This document shows positions 17,890 through 26,588 of a DNA stretch of 64,000 nt, in pieces; the stretch's first letter is position 1, and every line of letters starts with the position of its first letter. The stretch spans positions 285,182 through 349,181 of the forward strand of contig NZ_JACSQT010000003.1 in assembly GCF_014836495.1 (NCBI RefSeq). Reading direction: 5' to 3'. Position numbers and translations under genes: made by a program. Source of the DNA: Cytobacillus stercorigallinarum (lineage in GTDB: Bacteria > Bacillota > Bacilli > Bacillales > Cytobacillaceae). The notes under the pieces were generated by a model. It was given only the letters and a program-made list of their open reading frames with translations, had not been told where the DNA came from and searched no databases.

Positions 17890-18329
17890 TTAATCTGTTT
17901 TCAATTCATAATTAGCTACTCGATTATCTTTAAATGTAATTATTAGCCATTCACTATCGGTACTAATGATACTCTTTTTATTATCCAAATAATAAACGAT
18001 GTTATTGTCACTTATAAAATACGTGTTTTCTGTTGGTGTTCCTAGTTTTTCAATCACTTCGTTATAATGTCTATTTTTTAAATCATATGTATTTAACAAA
18101 TCGTCTATCATTCCCACTCGTTCGTGTGATTTATTTCTCCAATCCAGTTCATTAAATTTGGCTTGGACTCCATTAAAACTCGTAGGATAATCAATACGAT
18201 TAGCAATACCAATGCTAAAGAAAACAACCAAAGTTGCTTACGCTTCTCCCTCCCATTTGGATGTAAGCATTTTATCGCAAACCACACACATAAAAAATCC
18301 CATACACTTGGTAAAATGACATATAGCAC
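17890..18329 (-). pseudogene. Frameshifted small membrane/lipoprotein-like gene
   Basis: Two overlapping minus-strand frames make one sensible protein only if joined. The first (from GTG at 18329) encodes WDFLCVWFAIKCLHPNG and a helix LWLFSLALVLLIVLIIL, then runs out; the second encodes NELDWRNKSHERVGMIDDL and ends EWLIITFKDNRVANYELKTD (stop at 17890). The frames join precisely at a heptamer A AAT TTA (minus strand, 18159-18153) by a -1 shift. Either a decayed gene or a programmed shift; no ribosome site precedes the first start, so decay is more likely. Family not named. Confidence 0.55.
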
Positions 18330-18624
18330 CGTATGAAGATTACATCAAGTACAATATCGTTACGATAACTAGCAGAGATAAAACTGCTTGAGTGAACTTC
18401 ATAAATTTGAATAAGCTCCTTTTATTCACTTGGTATTATTATACATTCACTCAAAATGATATTGGTAGTCATCTAGAGTGATTGTTTTCACACGGTCAAA
18501 GGAGGCGACCACGGCATTCTGGTGGCTATATTAAAGGCGTGTGACTGCTCCTTTGCTGCGCTCTCTAATTACATTACAACTGTCAGTGTCAAGCTAGCGA
18601 TGTACATATTTGATATATGATGTG
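18330..18624. other. Intergenic stretch, no gene seen
   Basis: No supported ORF or RNA. Contains a short GTCAAAGGAGGCGACC segment with a ribosome-site-like core but no frame behind it. Confidence 0.5.
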
Positions 18625-19265
18625 GGGTTTTACGGGGTTTGCCAATACATCTTAGCCGGTTTTTCATCTCTTGTGGGTGCATTTGTTTTTTGTCCACACA
18701 TCTTGACTGGTTTCTCATTTCTTGTGGGCGCATTTGTTTTTTGCCCACACATCTTAGCGGGTTTTTCATCTCTTGTGGGCGCATTTGACTTTTGCCCACA
18801 CATCTTAGCCGGTTTCCTATCTCTTGTGTGTGCATTTCCCTTTTGCCCACACATCTTAGCCAGTTTCCTATCTCTTGTGTGTGCATTTCCCTTTTGCCCA
18901 CACATCTTAGCCAGTTCCCCATCTCTTTGCCCACACATCTTAGCCGGTTTTTCATCTCTTGTGGGTGCATTTCCCTTTTACCCACACATCTTAGCCAGTT
19001 TCCCATCTCTTATGGGCGCATTTCCCTTTTGCCCACACATCTTAGCCAGTTTCCCATCTCTTATGTGTGCATTTCCCTTTTGCCCACACATCTTAGCCAG
19101 TTTCTCACCTCTTGTGGCCGCATTTCCCTTTTGCCCACACATCCTGACCGGTTTCTCATCTCTTGTGGCCGCATTTCCCTTTTGCCCACACATCCTGACC
19201 GGTTTCTCATCTCTTGTGGCCGCATTTACTTTTTGCCTATACATCTTGGCAGTTATCTCATGAAA
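18625..19265. repeat. Tandem array 2: 13 units of a 51-bp repeat
   Basis: CCCACAC landmarks at 18642, 18693, 18744, 18795, 18846, 18897, 18930, 18981, 19032, 19083, 19134, 19185 and 19236. All spacings are 51 except one of 33 bp (an 18-bp deletion removing the GTGGGTGCATTTCCC part). Same orientation as array 1. The minus strand shares the GTGTGGGCAAAAG...CCCATAAGAG block with array 1, but the other ~19 nt (ATGGGAAACTGGCTAAGAT type) are specific to this array. GTGGGC / GCCCAC can pair as a small hairpin in each unit. ORFs in several frames are a consequence of the period. Confidence 0.95.
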
Positions 19266-19451
19266 GTGGACCATTTCTTGATCATGTACGGTGATGCTCG
19301 TTTCTATGCTCCCCCCATCCCCCATTCATGGATTTCCCTTCAAACAATGATTTCTTCTTTTGTACATTTTCCACATGACAGAATCCTATCAAAAATAGTT
19401 AGATTCCATTAATCCTTCACCTATAAAGTTGTTTTAAATTTCCGAAAATCG

Positions 19452-19503
19452 TTGACTTCTACTCTAGGTAATTATACACTGAATGAGAATGATTATCGTT
19501 ATT
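19452..19503 (+). promoter_or_regulatory. Promoter with Fur box for the iron-siderophore importer
   Basis: -35 TTGACT (19452-19457) with a TACACT -10 at 17-bp spacing (19475-19480), then GAGAATGATTATCGTTATT (19485-19503), which matches 16 of 19 positions of the classic Fur box. Overlap with the start-site region predicts iron repression. Confidence 0.85.
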
Positions 19504-19553
19504 AAATCACTACATACGATTGTCACAGTTTAATAGAAGAGAAGGGGAAAAAA

Positions 19554-20618
19554 ATGAAAGCAAAGAAGTCGTTCTTATTACTACTATTACTTGTATCTAC
19601 CGTCATGTTTGCCTTAATTGGTTGCTCAAATAATGAATCAACTGCTTCTGAAGATGAAAAAGATAAAGAGGCAGAAACAACTACAGATGAAGCATCCGAA
19701 ACAGAATATCCAATTACGATTGAACACGCCTTTGGTGAAACAGTGATTGAAGAAAAACCTGAAAGAGTGGCAACGATTCAATGGGCGAACCATGATGTTG
19801 TACTAGCCTTAGGCGTTGAACCTGTCGGTTTTTCTGCAGCAAACTATGGTGTAGAAGATGGTAGTGGCTTACTTCCATGGACTACGAAGAAACTTGAAGA
19901 ACTAGATATTAAAGACCCTAATATTTATCAAGATACAGATGGTCTTGATTTTGAAGCGATTGCAGACTCCAACCCAGATGTTATTCTTGCTGGTTACTCT
20001 GGAATTACACAAGAAGATTACGATTTATTAACACAAATTGCACCAGTTGTTGCCTATCCAACTACTCCTTGGACAACAACATGGCGTGAACAAGTTCTTC
20101 TAAATGCCAAAGGAATGGGGATGGAGCAAGAGGGAGAACAACTCATTAAAGATACAGAGGATTTAGTTGCGGAAAAAGTTGCGGAATATCCTGAATTAAA
20201 GGGAAAAAAAGTAGTTTGGGCTAACTTCTCAGCAAACGATTTGTCTCAGTTCCACCTCTATACACCTGCTGATCCACGTGTGTCTTTCCTTATGGAAATG
20301 GGATTAGAAACACCTGAGAGTATTACCAATCTAATCAAAGATGAAAATGCATTCTCTTTATCTTTGAGTGCTGAAAATGCTGATGTACTTAATGATGCTG
20401 ATATTATCATCGGTTATAATGATGAAAGCACATATGATGCTGTAAAAGCAGACGCTCGTCTTGGCAAAATCAAGGCTATAGAAAGAGGATCGGTTGTCTT
20501 TATTGGTAACAACACACCACTTGCAGCTTCTGGGAATCCTAACCCGCTTTCTATCGAATATACAATCGATGAATACTTAGAATTAATCGCAGATGCGGTT
20601 GAGAAAGTTGATGAATAA
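19554..20618 (+). CDS. Iron-siderophore ABC transporter substrate-binding lipoprotein
   Basis: 354 residues with signal peptide and lipobox LIGC (Cys about 23), an acidic, Ser/Thr-rich linker, and a class III (FecB/TroA-like helical backbone) binding domain: YPITIEHAFGETVI, PERVATIQW, GVEPVGFSA, NPDVILAGYSGI, and the late RGSVVFIGNNTPL. The cargo is a ferric siderophore; no specific siderophore can be named. It is the first gene of a four-gene importer operon under a Fur box. Confidence 0.93.
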   Translation: MKAKKSFLLLLLLVSTVMFALIGCSNNESTASEDEKDKEAETTTDEASETEYPITIEHAFGETVIEEKPERVATIQWANHDVVLALGVEPVGFSAANYGVEDGSGLLPWTTKKLEELDIKDPNIYQDTDGLDFEAIADSNPDVILAGYSGITQEDYDLLTQIAPVVAYPTTPWTTTWREQVLLNAKGMGMEQEGEQLIKDTEDLVAEKVAEYPELKGKKVVWANFSANDLSQFHLYTPADPRVSFLMEMGLETPESITNLIKDENAFSLSLSAENADVLNDADIIIGYNDESTYDAVKADARLGKIKAIERGSVVFIGNNTPLAASGNPNPLSIEYTIDEYLELIADAVEKVDE

Positions 20619-21645
20619 TCTAATTGAAAAGCAAGTCCCAAAAAGGCATCTACCAAAGCATTTGATAATTGTGCTCACCGCATCTATCATTCTATTATGC
20701 TTATGTGTTGTTGCCTCTTTGGCATTTGGCGCAAGGTTTGTAACATGGAATGAGTTAATCACCGGTCTTTTTCATCCAGAAGTAGCGTCTTTTAGTTCAA
20801 GTGTTGTGCAAGAACGCATCCCTCGTACAGTTTTTAGTTTATTATGTGGTGCTGCTCTTGGTGTTTCCGGTGCACTCATGCAATCTGTAACAAGAAATCC
20901 AATTGCTGACCCTAGTATTCTTGGCGTAAATACAGGGGCAGCGCTTTTTGTCGTCTGTGGGATTGCTTTTTTTCAAATTAGCAGTGCAGCGGAATATATT
21001 TGGTTTGCGATTGTTGGCGCTATGCTAACAGCCATTTTTGTATATGGAATTGGTTCTATGGGGGGTTCAGGTGCGACCCCACTTAAGCTCGTCTTAGCAG
21101 GGGCAGCGACAAGTGCCGCTCTCTCTTCCCTCGTTAGTGCCATTATGCTATCCCGTACATATGTCATGGATCAGTTTAGATTTTGGCAAGTAGGTAGCGT
21201 AGGGTCTGCTAACTGGGACTTAATCCTCACATTCTTACCTTTTTTAATTATAGGAATTTTGCTCGCGATTATGACTGCTTCTGCTTTAAATGCATTAGCA
21301 CTCGGGGACGAAGTGGCTACCGGACAAGGTGTCAGAACCGGTATGATTCGTTTAATCGCTGCATTTGCAGGGGTCATTTTATGTGGCGCCGCGACTGCAC
21401 TAGCCGGTCCAATTGGCTTTGTCGGTTTATTAGCGATGCACTTGATGCGACTCATTCTAGGTGCTGACCTTAGATTCACCATTCCCATGTCAGCGATATC
21501 AGGGGCAGTCATTTTAACAATCGCTGATATCATAGGTCGACTCATCGGTAGCCCCGGGGAGTTAGAAGCTGGAGTTGTGACAGCCTTTATCGGTGCGCCT
21601 TTATTAATATTTTTAGCGATTAGAATGAAGGTGCGTTCACTATGA
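20611..21645 (+). CDS. FecCD-family iron-siderophore permease 1
   Basis: About 344 residues, some nine to ten membrane helices. Family signatures: RIPRTVFSLLCGAALGVSGALMQ and NPIADPSILGVNTGA, and the C-terminal GPIGFVGLLAMHLMRLILG coupling region. Start placed at ATG 20611, overlapping the binding-protein stop codon by 8 bp (translational coupling). Forms a heterodimer with the next gene. Confidence 0.93.
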   Translation: MNNLIEKQVPKRHLPKHLIIVLTASIILLCLCVVASLAFGARFVTWNELITGLFHPEVASFSSSVVQERIPRTVFSLLCGAALGVSGALMQSVTRNPIADPSILGVNTGAALFVVCGIAFFQISSAAEYIWFAIVGAMLTAIFVYGIGSMGGSGATPLKLVLAGAATSAALSSLVSAIMLSRTYVMDQFRFWQVGSVGSANWDLILTFLPFLIIGILLAIMTASALNALALGDEVATGQGVRTGMIRLIAAFAGVILCGAATALAGPIGFVGLLAMHLMRLILGADLRFTIPMSAISGAVILTIADIIGRLIGSPGELEAGVVTAFIGAPLLIFLAIRMKVRSL

Positions 21646-22673
21646 GACATTCATTGTTATCCGTTATTAAACAAGGACGAAAAAAAAGAAGACAGCGCTG
21701 GTTACTGATTAATAGCTTACTCTTTGCTACAGCCTTAGCCTTATGCTGCGCCATGCTTATGTTTGGTAACTCTTATTATCCACCACAAGAGATTTGGAGT
21801 GCGCTAACAGGGGATGCTGCTGGCGGTGCTTCCTTTGCCGTCAATACAATCCGTCTCCCGAGAATGTTAGCCGGTTTTTTTGCAGGCATTGCTTTTGGTA
21901 TCGCAGGGAATACATTTCAAACGATGCTAAGGAACCCGCTTGCTAACCCCGATATTCTCGGTATTACTGCTGGCTCAAGTGTGGCCGCTTTAATTTGTAT
22001 TCTTATTTTCCATACAAGTAACACGGTCGTATCTATTGCATCAGTCATTGCTGGATTATTAACGGTTTTCCTTATATTTATTTTATCTAAAGGAAAATCT
22101 TTTTCCATCGGACGTTTAATACTAGTCGGTATTGGTATCCAAGCTATGTTGAGTGCAGCAATTTCTTTTCTATTAATGCGAGGCGCGCAAGAAGATATAC
22201 CTACTGCCTTACGATGGTTAAACGGTAGCTTGAATGGTGCTCAGCTAGATTCAACGATTCCATTAATGATTACTGTCATCCTTTTTGCGCCTATTGTGGC
22301 AATTTTGGGTAGACAGCTCGGCATTCTTGAATTAGGTGAAGAATCCGCGACATCACTCGGACTCAATACGAATCAAACAAGAATACTCCTTGTACTTAGC
22401 TCTGTCGCCATGCTAGCCATTGCCACTGCAACGACCGGACCGATTGCTTTTGTTGCCTTTTTAGCTGGACCGATTGCAAAAAGACTAGTTGGTGTCGGGT
22501 ATTCGAATGTTATTCCTGCAGGCCTCGTTGGTGTGAATCTTGTTTTAGCAGCTGACTTGATTGGTCAATTTGCTTTTACAACTAGATATCCTGTTGGTAT
22601 TGTTACTGGTTTACTCGGGGCACCATATCTAATTTACTTACTTATCCGTATGAATCGAAAGGGTAGTTTATAA
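21642..22673 (+). CDS. FecCD-family iron-siderophore permease 2
   Basis: 343 residues; RLPRMLAGFFAGIAFGIAGNTFQ and NPLANPDILGITAGS are the FecCD signatures, and GPIAFVAFLAGPIAKRL the ATPase-coupling region. It begins in an ATGA overlap with permease 1. Basic N-terminus (QGRKKRRQRW) precedes the first helix. Pairs with permease 1 in the inner part of the importer. Confidence 0.93.
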   Translation: MRHSLLSVIKQGRKKRRQRWLLINSLLFATALALCCAMLMFGNSYYPPQEIWSALTGDAAGGASFAVNTIRLPRMLAGFFAGIAFGIAGNTFQTMLRNPLANPDILGITAGSSVAALICILIFHTSNTVVSIASVIAGLLTVFLIFILSKGKSFSIGRLILVGIGIQAMLSAAISFLLMRGAQEDIPTALRWLNGSLNGAQLDSTIPLMITVILFAPIVAILGRQLGILELGEESATSLGLNTNQTRILLVLSSVAMLAIATATTGPIAFVAFLAGPIAKRLVGVGYSNVIPAGLVGVNLVLAADLIGQFAFTTRYPVGIVTGLLGAPYLIYLLIRMNRKGSL

Positions 22674-23488
22674 TGAAAACAATACACCAATTTGAAACGA
22701 AGGAAGTCGTAGCCGGCTATGATCAAAAAACGATTCTTCACGGGTTGGATGTGGAGATTCCAAGCAATAAGATAAATGTCATTATCGGGGCAAATGCTTG
22801 TGGGAAATCGACTTTGTTAAAAACGATGGCGAGACTAATCAAACCACAGTCCGGTCAAGTTATTCTTGATGGGAAATCAATTGATCAGATTCCCCCGAAG
22901 CAACTCGCTCGGGTACTCGGTATTTTACCACAGTCCCCTATTGTGCCAGAGGGGATTACAGTAACTGACCTCGTTGGTAGGGGGCGTTATCCTCACCAGA
23001 AAATGTTCAGTGGTTGGTCTAAGAAGGATTATGAAGCGGTAGCAGAAGCAATGGAAATTATGAATATCGCAGAACTGGCTGATCGTAATATTGACGAACT
23101 ATCTGGTGGACAGCGGCAAAGAGTATGGATCGCTATGGCACTGACGCAACAAACGGATATTTTGTTTCTAGATGAACCCACGACGTTTTTAGACATTGCC
23201 TATCAAGTAGAAATACTAGATTTATTAACAGACTTGAACCGGAATTATGGTACTACGATTGTCATGGTGCTGCACGATATTAATCTTTCCGCACGCTATG
23301 CCGATTATATTTTCGCATTAGAAAAAGGACAACTCATTGCAGAAGGTGAGCCTTCTGAAGTCATCACCAGTGACCTCGTGAAACAAGTCTTTGGTCTAGA
23401 TTGTATGGTTATCAACGATCCTGTCTCCCTCTCTCCATTGGTTGTGCCTAGAGGACGGTACCATGTACAAGTAAATGACTCATTATAA
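22673..23488 (+). CDS. FecE/FhuC-type iron-siderophore ABC ATPase
   Basis: 271 residues. Walker A GANACGKST (about 39-47, a form usual for FecE-type ATPases), signature ELSGGQRQRVW, Walker B ILFLDEPTTFLD and the H-loop VMVLHD. Starts at TAATG, sharing one base with the permease stop. Energises the Fur-regulated siderophore importer; final gene before a terminator. Confidence 0.95.
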   Translation: MKTIHQFETKEVVAGYDQKTILHGLDVEIPSNKINVIIGANACGKSTLLKTMARLIKPQSGQVILDGKSIDQIPPKQLARVLGILPQSPIVPEGITVTDLVGRGRYPHQKMFSGWSKKDYEAVAEAMEIMNIAELADRNIDELSGGQRQRVWIAMALTQQTDILFLDEPTTFLDIAYQVEILDLLTDLNRNYGTTIVMVLHDINLSARYADYIFALEKGQLIAEGEPSEVITSDLVKQVFGLDCMVINDPVSLSPLVVPRGRYHVQVNDSL

Positions 23489-23494
23489 GGATAA

Positions 23495-23530
23495 GATACT
23501 CGCTAAGTTACTAGCGGGTATCTTTTTTTC
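23495..23530 (+). terminator. Rho-independent terminator of siderophore operon
   Basis: GATACTCGCTA / TAGCGGGTATC stem (one wobble) followed by TTTTTTT. Confidence 0.9.
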
Positions 23531-23603
23531 ACAATTTGTATAGGAACAACGCTATTCATCACCTATTGCAAATCTTTCCAACAAAAAAACACCCTTCCTG
23601 TAT

Positions 23604-23766
23604 TTGCTAATCTCATGGATAGATGTTATGATGAAGTTAATTATTTTTGTTCGGTGTAAAATTGAGAGAGAGGAAATCTCTTCCAAGAAATTTTTAATCT
23701 TAAGATCGTATGATTGAACAAGGGTAGTAATACATTTGTGGAATTCCCACAATAGGAGACGATAAC
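23604..23766 (+). promoter_or_regulatory. Cold-shock gene promoter and structured 5' leader
   Basis: -35 TTGCTA (23604-23609), 17-bp spacer, -10 TATGAT (23627-23632), followed by an untranslated leader of about 127 nt. A TTGTGG / CCACAA hairpin immediately precedes the ATAGGAGA ribosome site. A long, foldable leader is typical of cold-inducible csp mRNAs and may control translation by temperature. Confidence 0.65.
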
Positions 23767-23967
23767 ATGGAAACAGGTACAGTAAAATGGTTTAACGCAG
23801 AAAAAGGATTCGGATTTATTGAGCAAGAAGGCGGAGAAGATGTATTCGTACATTTCAGCGCGATTCAAAGCGAAGGATTCAAATCTTTAGACGAAGGTCA
23901 AAAAGTAACATTTGACATCGAGCAAGGTCAACGTGGCCTACAAGCTGCTAACGTTAACAAAGCATAA
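23767..23967 (+). CDS. Cold-shock protein (CspA/CspD family)
   Basis: 66 residues, complete cold-shock domain. RNP1 is KGFGFIE (about 13-19) and RNP2 is VFVHFSAI (about 26-33); the C-terminus [10 protein letters not shown] is typical. Binds single-stranded RNA/DNA as an RNA chaperone. ATG follows GGAGA. Has its own promoter, leader and terminator. Confidence 0.97.
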   Translation: METGTVKWFNAEKGFGFIEQEGGEDVFVHFSAIQSEGFKSLDEGQKVTFDIEQGQRGLQAANVNKA

Positions 23968-23980
23968 TTACTATAGAATG

Positions 23981-24008
23981 AAAGACTCCATCTAGGGGTC
24001 TTTTTTTC
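23981..24008 (+). terminator. Rho-independent terminator of csp gene
   Basis: AAAGACTCC / GGGGTCTTT stem followed by TTTT. Confidence 0.9.
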
Positions 24009-24053
24009 ATTCACTATAAGAACACATTATCTTCACTAATGAAAGGGATTGAG

Positions 24054-24233
24054 ATGATGAGCGTAGAAATGTTTCGTATCGGGGAAAAGGTAAGTATAAA
24101 AAAAACGAAAGAGCAAGTGATCATTTCAAAAAGTCAGTATGTAAAAAATATGAAAAGGTACTCTTATGTCGTTGATAAATATCCTGGCACATTTTTCTTT
24201 GAAGAAGAATTGATGAAGAACGAAAAGAATTAA
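24054..24233 (+). CDS. Small conserved Bacillaceae-type protein
   Basis: 59 residues from ATG 24054 (AAAGGGA about 6 bp upstream). Basic, with FRIGEKVSIKKTKEQVIISKSQYVK then SYVVDKYPGTFFFEEEL; it looks like a short beta-barrel-like domain. I have seen similar small Bacillus hypothetical proteins but know no function. Stands alone after the csp terminator. Confidence 0.6.
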   Translation: MMSVEMFRIGEKVSIKKTKEQVIISKSQYVKNMKRYSYVVDKYPGTFFFEEELMKNEKN

Positions 24234-24377
24234 GCTCTTCCATCTGTAATCAATGATTCTAAATTATAGTATCAATCAATTTTGAAGAGATGTTCGTTGA
24301 GGGTACACCAATCACTAGTGGATACTTCTACTAAATAATTGGTTTGTTAACTAAAAACTTAGATGTCAATTCTGCAT

Positions 24378-24609
24378 AGATAGCCAAAAAAGCAGGCAAT
24401 AAAATGACCGAAGCACTTGGTATCAAAGCCTTTATCGGTGTCCCATTAAATCGGACAGATAGCTAAACTTTGGGACATACGAACGGTCCTTCTCCAACGA
24501 ACAAGTGGGGATGGTACATATCGCCGATGTCCTTGCCTATCTGATTTCTATGAAGATATTGAAGCATACCGATTATGCCAATATCGAAAAGGATAGCACA
24601 TGTAGTACG
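24378..24609 (+). pseudogene. Remnant of a GAF-domain protein
   Basis: Fragments in different plus frames read IAKKAGNKMTEALGIKAFIG then VPLNRTD, a frame break with stops, and then SFSNEQVGMVHIADVLAYLI followed by SMKILKHTDY. The order matches the second half of a GAF domain (GIKAFIGVPL ... FSNEQ...). No start and at least one frameshift, so a decayed gene. Confidence 0.5.
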
Positions 24610-24793
24610 TGATGGAGAGCAGTAATGAAAGAAAAAATTACTGCCTTCTTATTTTCATACATACCTCTCTTAAAATCCACTTTCCCCTACTAAACCTCCT
24701 TTTTTTTACGAATCAACACCAAAAATAGTTTAAGTGTACAAGCAGTAATGCTACTCCCTGCATAAAGCTATTAAAAAAGGAGGTATTTTTCAT

Positions 24794-25480
24794 ATGGTCA
24801 AAATATACATTGATCCAGGTCATGGCGGTACCGATCCAGGAGCTGTCGGGAATGGTTTACAAGAAAAGAATCTCACATTACAAATAGCGATTAAAGTGAG
24901 AGATTTATTATCAGGATATAGTAATGCCGAAGTGAGAATGAGTCGAACAAATGACCAAACCGTTTCCCTTACCCAAAGAACAAATGATGCCAACGCTTGG
25001 GGGGCAAATTATTTCTTATCCATTCATATTAATGCCGGTGGCGGTACTGGCTATGAGGATTATATCTATCCTGGATCCAGCACTCCTACAACAACCTATC
25101 AAAATATCATTCATGAAGAAATAATGAAAGTCGTTAACTTCGCCGATCGTGGTAAAAAACAAGCCAACTTTCATGTATTAAGAGAAAGCAATATGCCGGC
25201 CATTTTAACAGAGAACGGTTTTATTGACACAGTCGCTGATGCTAATAAATTAAAACAAGCTTCATTTATTCAAGCCATTGCCCAAGGACATGTAAATGGA
25301 CTCGTACGCGCCTTCAACCTGGTTCCTTCAGGTGGCGCTATCCATCATACAGTTGTCAGCGGAGATACTGTATACGCCTTATCACAAAGGTATGGAAGCA
25401 CGATTGCACAAATCCAAAGTTGGAATGGCTTAGATGCTAATTATACAATTTATCCAGGGCAAGTTTTGCGGGTGAAGTAA
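24794..25480 (+). CDS. N-acetylmuramoyl-L-alanine amidase with C-terminal LysM (CwlC-like)
   Basis: 228 residues. Amidase_3 catalytic domain (about 1-178) begins at residue 3 with IYIDPGHGG (zinc His10); Glu24 in LQEKN, a second zinc His in FLSIHINAGGG and catalytic Glu in LTENGFID complete the site. A single LysM domain (HHTVVSGDTVYALSQRYG..., about 184-228) follows. There is no signal peptide. The catalytic part closely resembles B. subtilis CwlC, a sporulation mother-cell amidase, but CwlC carries SPOR-type repeats where this protein has LysM. AAAGGAGG precedes the ATG. Confidence 0.93.
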   Translation: MVKIYIDPGHGGTDPGAVGNGLQEKNLTLQIAIKVRDLLSGYSNAEVRMSRTNDQTVSLTQRTNDANAWGANYFLSIHINAGGGTGYEDYIYPGSSTPTTTYQNIIHEEIMKVVNFADRGKKQANFHVLRESNMPAILTENGFIDTVADANKLKQASFIQAIAQGHVNGLVRAFNLVPSGGAIHHTVVSGDTVYALSQRYGSTIAQIQSWNGLDANYTIYPGQVLRVK

Positions 25481-25510
25481 ATGATTCGTGCAACAACTAT
25501 TTTTAAAAGT

Positions 25511-25556
25511 GAAAGTCGGGCTGCCCCTAAACCGAACAAGCCCGACTTTCTATTTC
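25511..25556. terminator. Bidirectional terminator
   Basis: GAAAGTCGGGCT / AGCCCGACTTTC long stem followed by TATTTCT; between convergent amidase and dehydrogenase genes. Confidence 0.85.
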
Positions 25557-25569
25557 TAATAAAACCCTC

Positions 25570-26574
25570 TTATGCCTCTTGACTCTCTTTCCATTGTAGA
25601 ATTAACTTACCTAATTTTTTTGGCGTATTTTTAAAAGCATCTATTGTGCTCCCAGCTAAATGCGCCGTAATTGTTACATTATCAAGGTCTACAAACGGGC
25701 TCGCCTCTCCTAAAGGTTCTTGGTCAAAGGTATCAATAGCTGCACCAGCAATTTGCTTCTCATTTAATGCTCGAATAAGATCATCTTCACATACTAATCC
25801 CGATCTAGCTGTGTTGATAAGAACAGCCGTATTTTTCATCATTGCTAACTGTTCATACCGGATAAGATGCTTCGTTTCCTCCGTTAATCTCCCATGTAGA
25901 GTCACAACATCTGAATCTGACAATAAAGTCTCTAAATCAACTTCTTCAAATGCTGTTTCCCCCTGAAAATAAGGATCATAGAAAATAATTCTAGTATCAA
26001 AACCACTTAGAAATTTTCCAACAAGTTGCCCAATATGACCATATCCAATTATCCCTATTGTTCTATCTTCTAATTCTGGTACGAAATCAACATTACTAAA
26101 ATCTTTGCGCCAATCTCCTTGTTTTAAGGCAGCATGTGAACGGGCAATATTTCGAATTTCAGATAGAATCATGCCCACCGTAAATTCAGCTACACTTCTT
26201 GCATTTCTACCGGGAGTATTAATCACTTCTACCCCTCTTGCTTTAGCCTCATTTATGTGAATATTTTCTACACCACCCCGTAAAACACCTATTAATTTAA
26301 GAGATGTGGCTTTCTCAATCACTTTTTGGCCAATAGGTGCAAATTGTGTAATGATCACATCATACTGATCGATATCGTCATATAAGTTTTCTGGTAAACA
26401 TACTACCTCACTACCTTGTTGCTCGATAGCAAGATTATCCTTTTGCAACGCTTCTAAATTCTCATGTCGCCACTCTCGAATCGTCAACTCGAAACCACTA
26501 TCTATTAAAGTGTTTAATCCTTGTTCCATCATTTCCTTCGTGATGAATAAATCCGCAATAGCTAAACATTTCAT
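25570..26574 (-). CDS. D-isomer-specific 2-hydroxyacid dehydrogenase
   Basis: 334 residues. NAD-binding motif GIIGYGHIGQLVG (about 164-176), catalytic Arg in NTARSGLV, Glu in DTFDQEPL and the terminal His in ITAHLAGST. The N-terminal substrate-binding domain has the GVLRGGVENIHINEAKARGVEV loop split by an NAR hinge. Last gene of the sugar operon; AAGGAGAG precedes the ATG. It could reduce a 2-ketoacid or oxidise a sugar acid arising in this pathway; the substrate is not known. Confidence 0.9.
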   Translation of the reverse strand: MKCLAIADLFITKEMMEQGLNTLIDSGFELTIREWRHENLEALQKDNLAIEQQGSEVVCLPENLYDDIDQYDVIITQFAPIGQKVIEKATSLKLIGVLRGGVENIHINEAKARGVEVINTPGRNARSVAEFTVGMILSEIRNIARSHAALKQGDWRKDFSNVDFVPELEDRTIGIIGYGHIGQLVGKFLSGFDTRIIFYDPYFQGETAFEEVDLETLLSDSDVVTLHGRLTEETKHLIRYEQLAMMKNTAVLINTARSGLVCEDDLIRALNEKQIAGAAIDTFDQEPLGEASPFVDLDNVTITAHLAGSTIDAFKNTPKKLGKLILQWKESQEA

Positions 26575-26588
26575 CTGTGCTTCTCTCC

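Noticed and set aside
18569..19412. Repeat-rich ORFs on both strands over array 2
   Set aside because: Same cause; the 51-bp period generates frames on both strands and the composition is unlike the neighbouring genes.
23552..23868. Minus-strand ORFs over the csp promoter and gene
   Set aside because: They overlap the cold-shock gene, its leader and promoter; no start site support.
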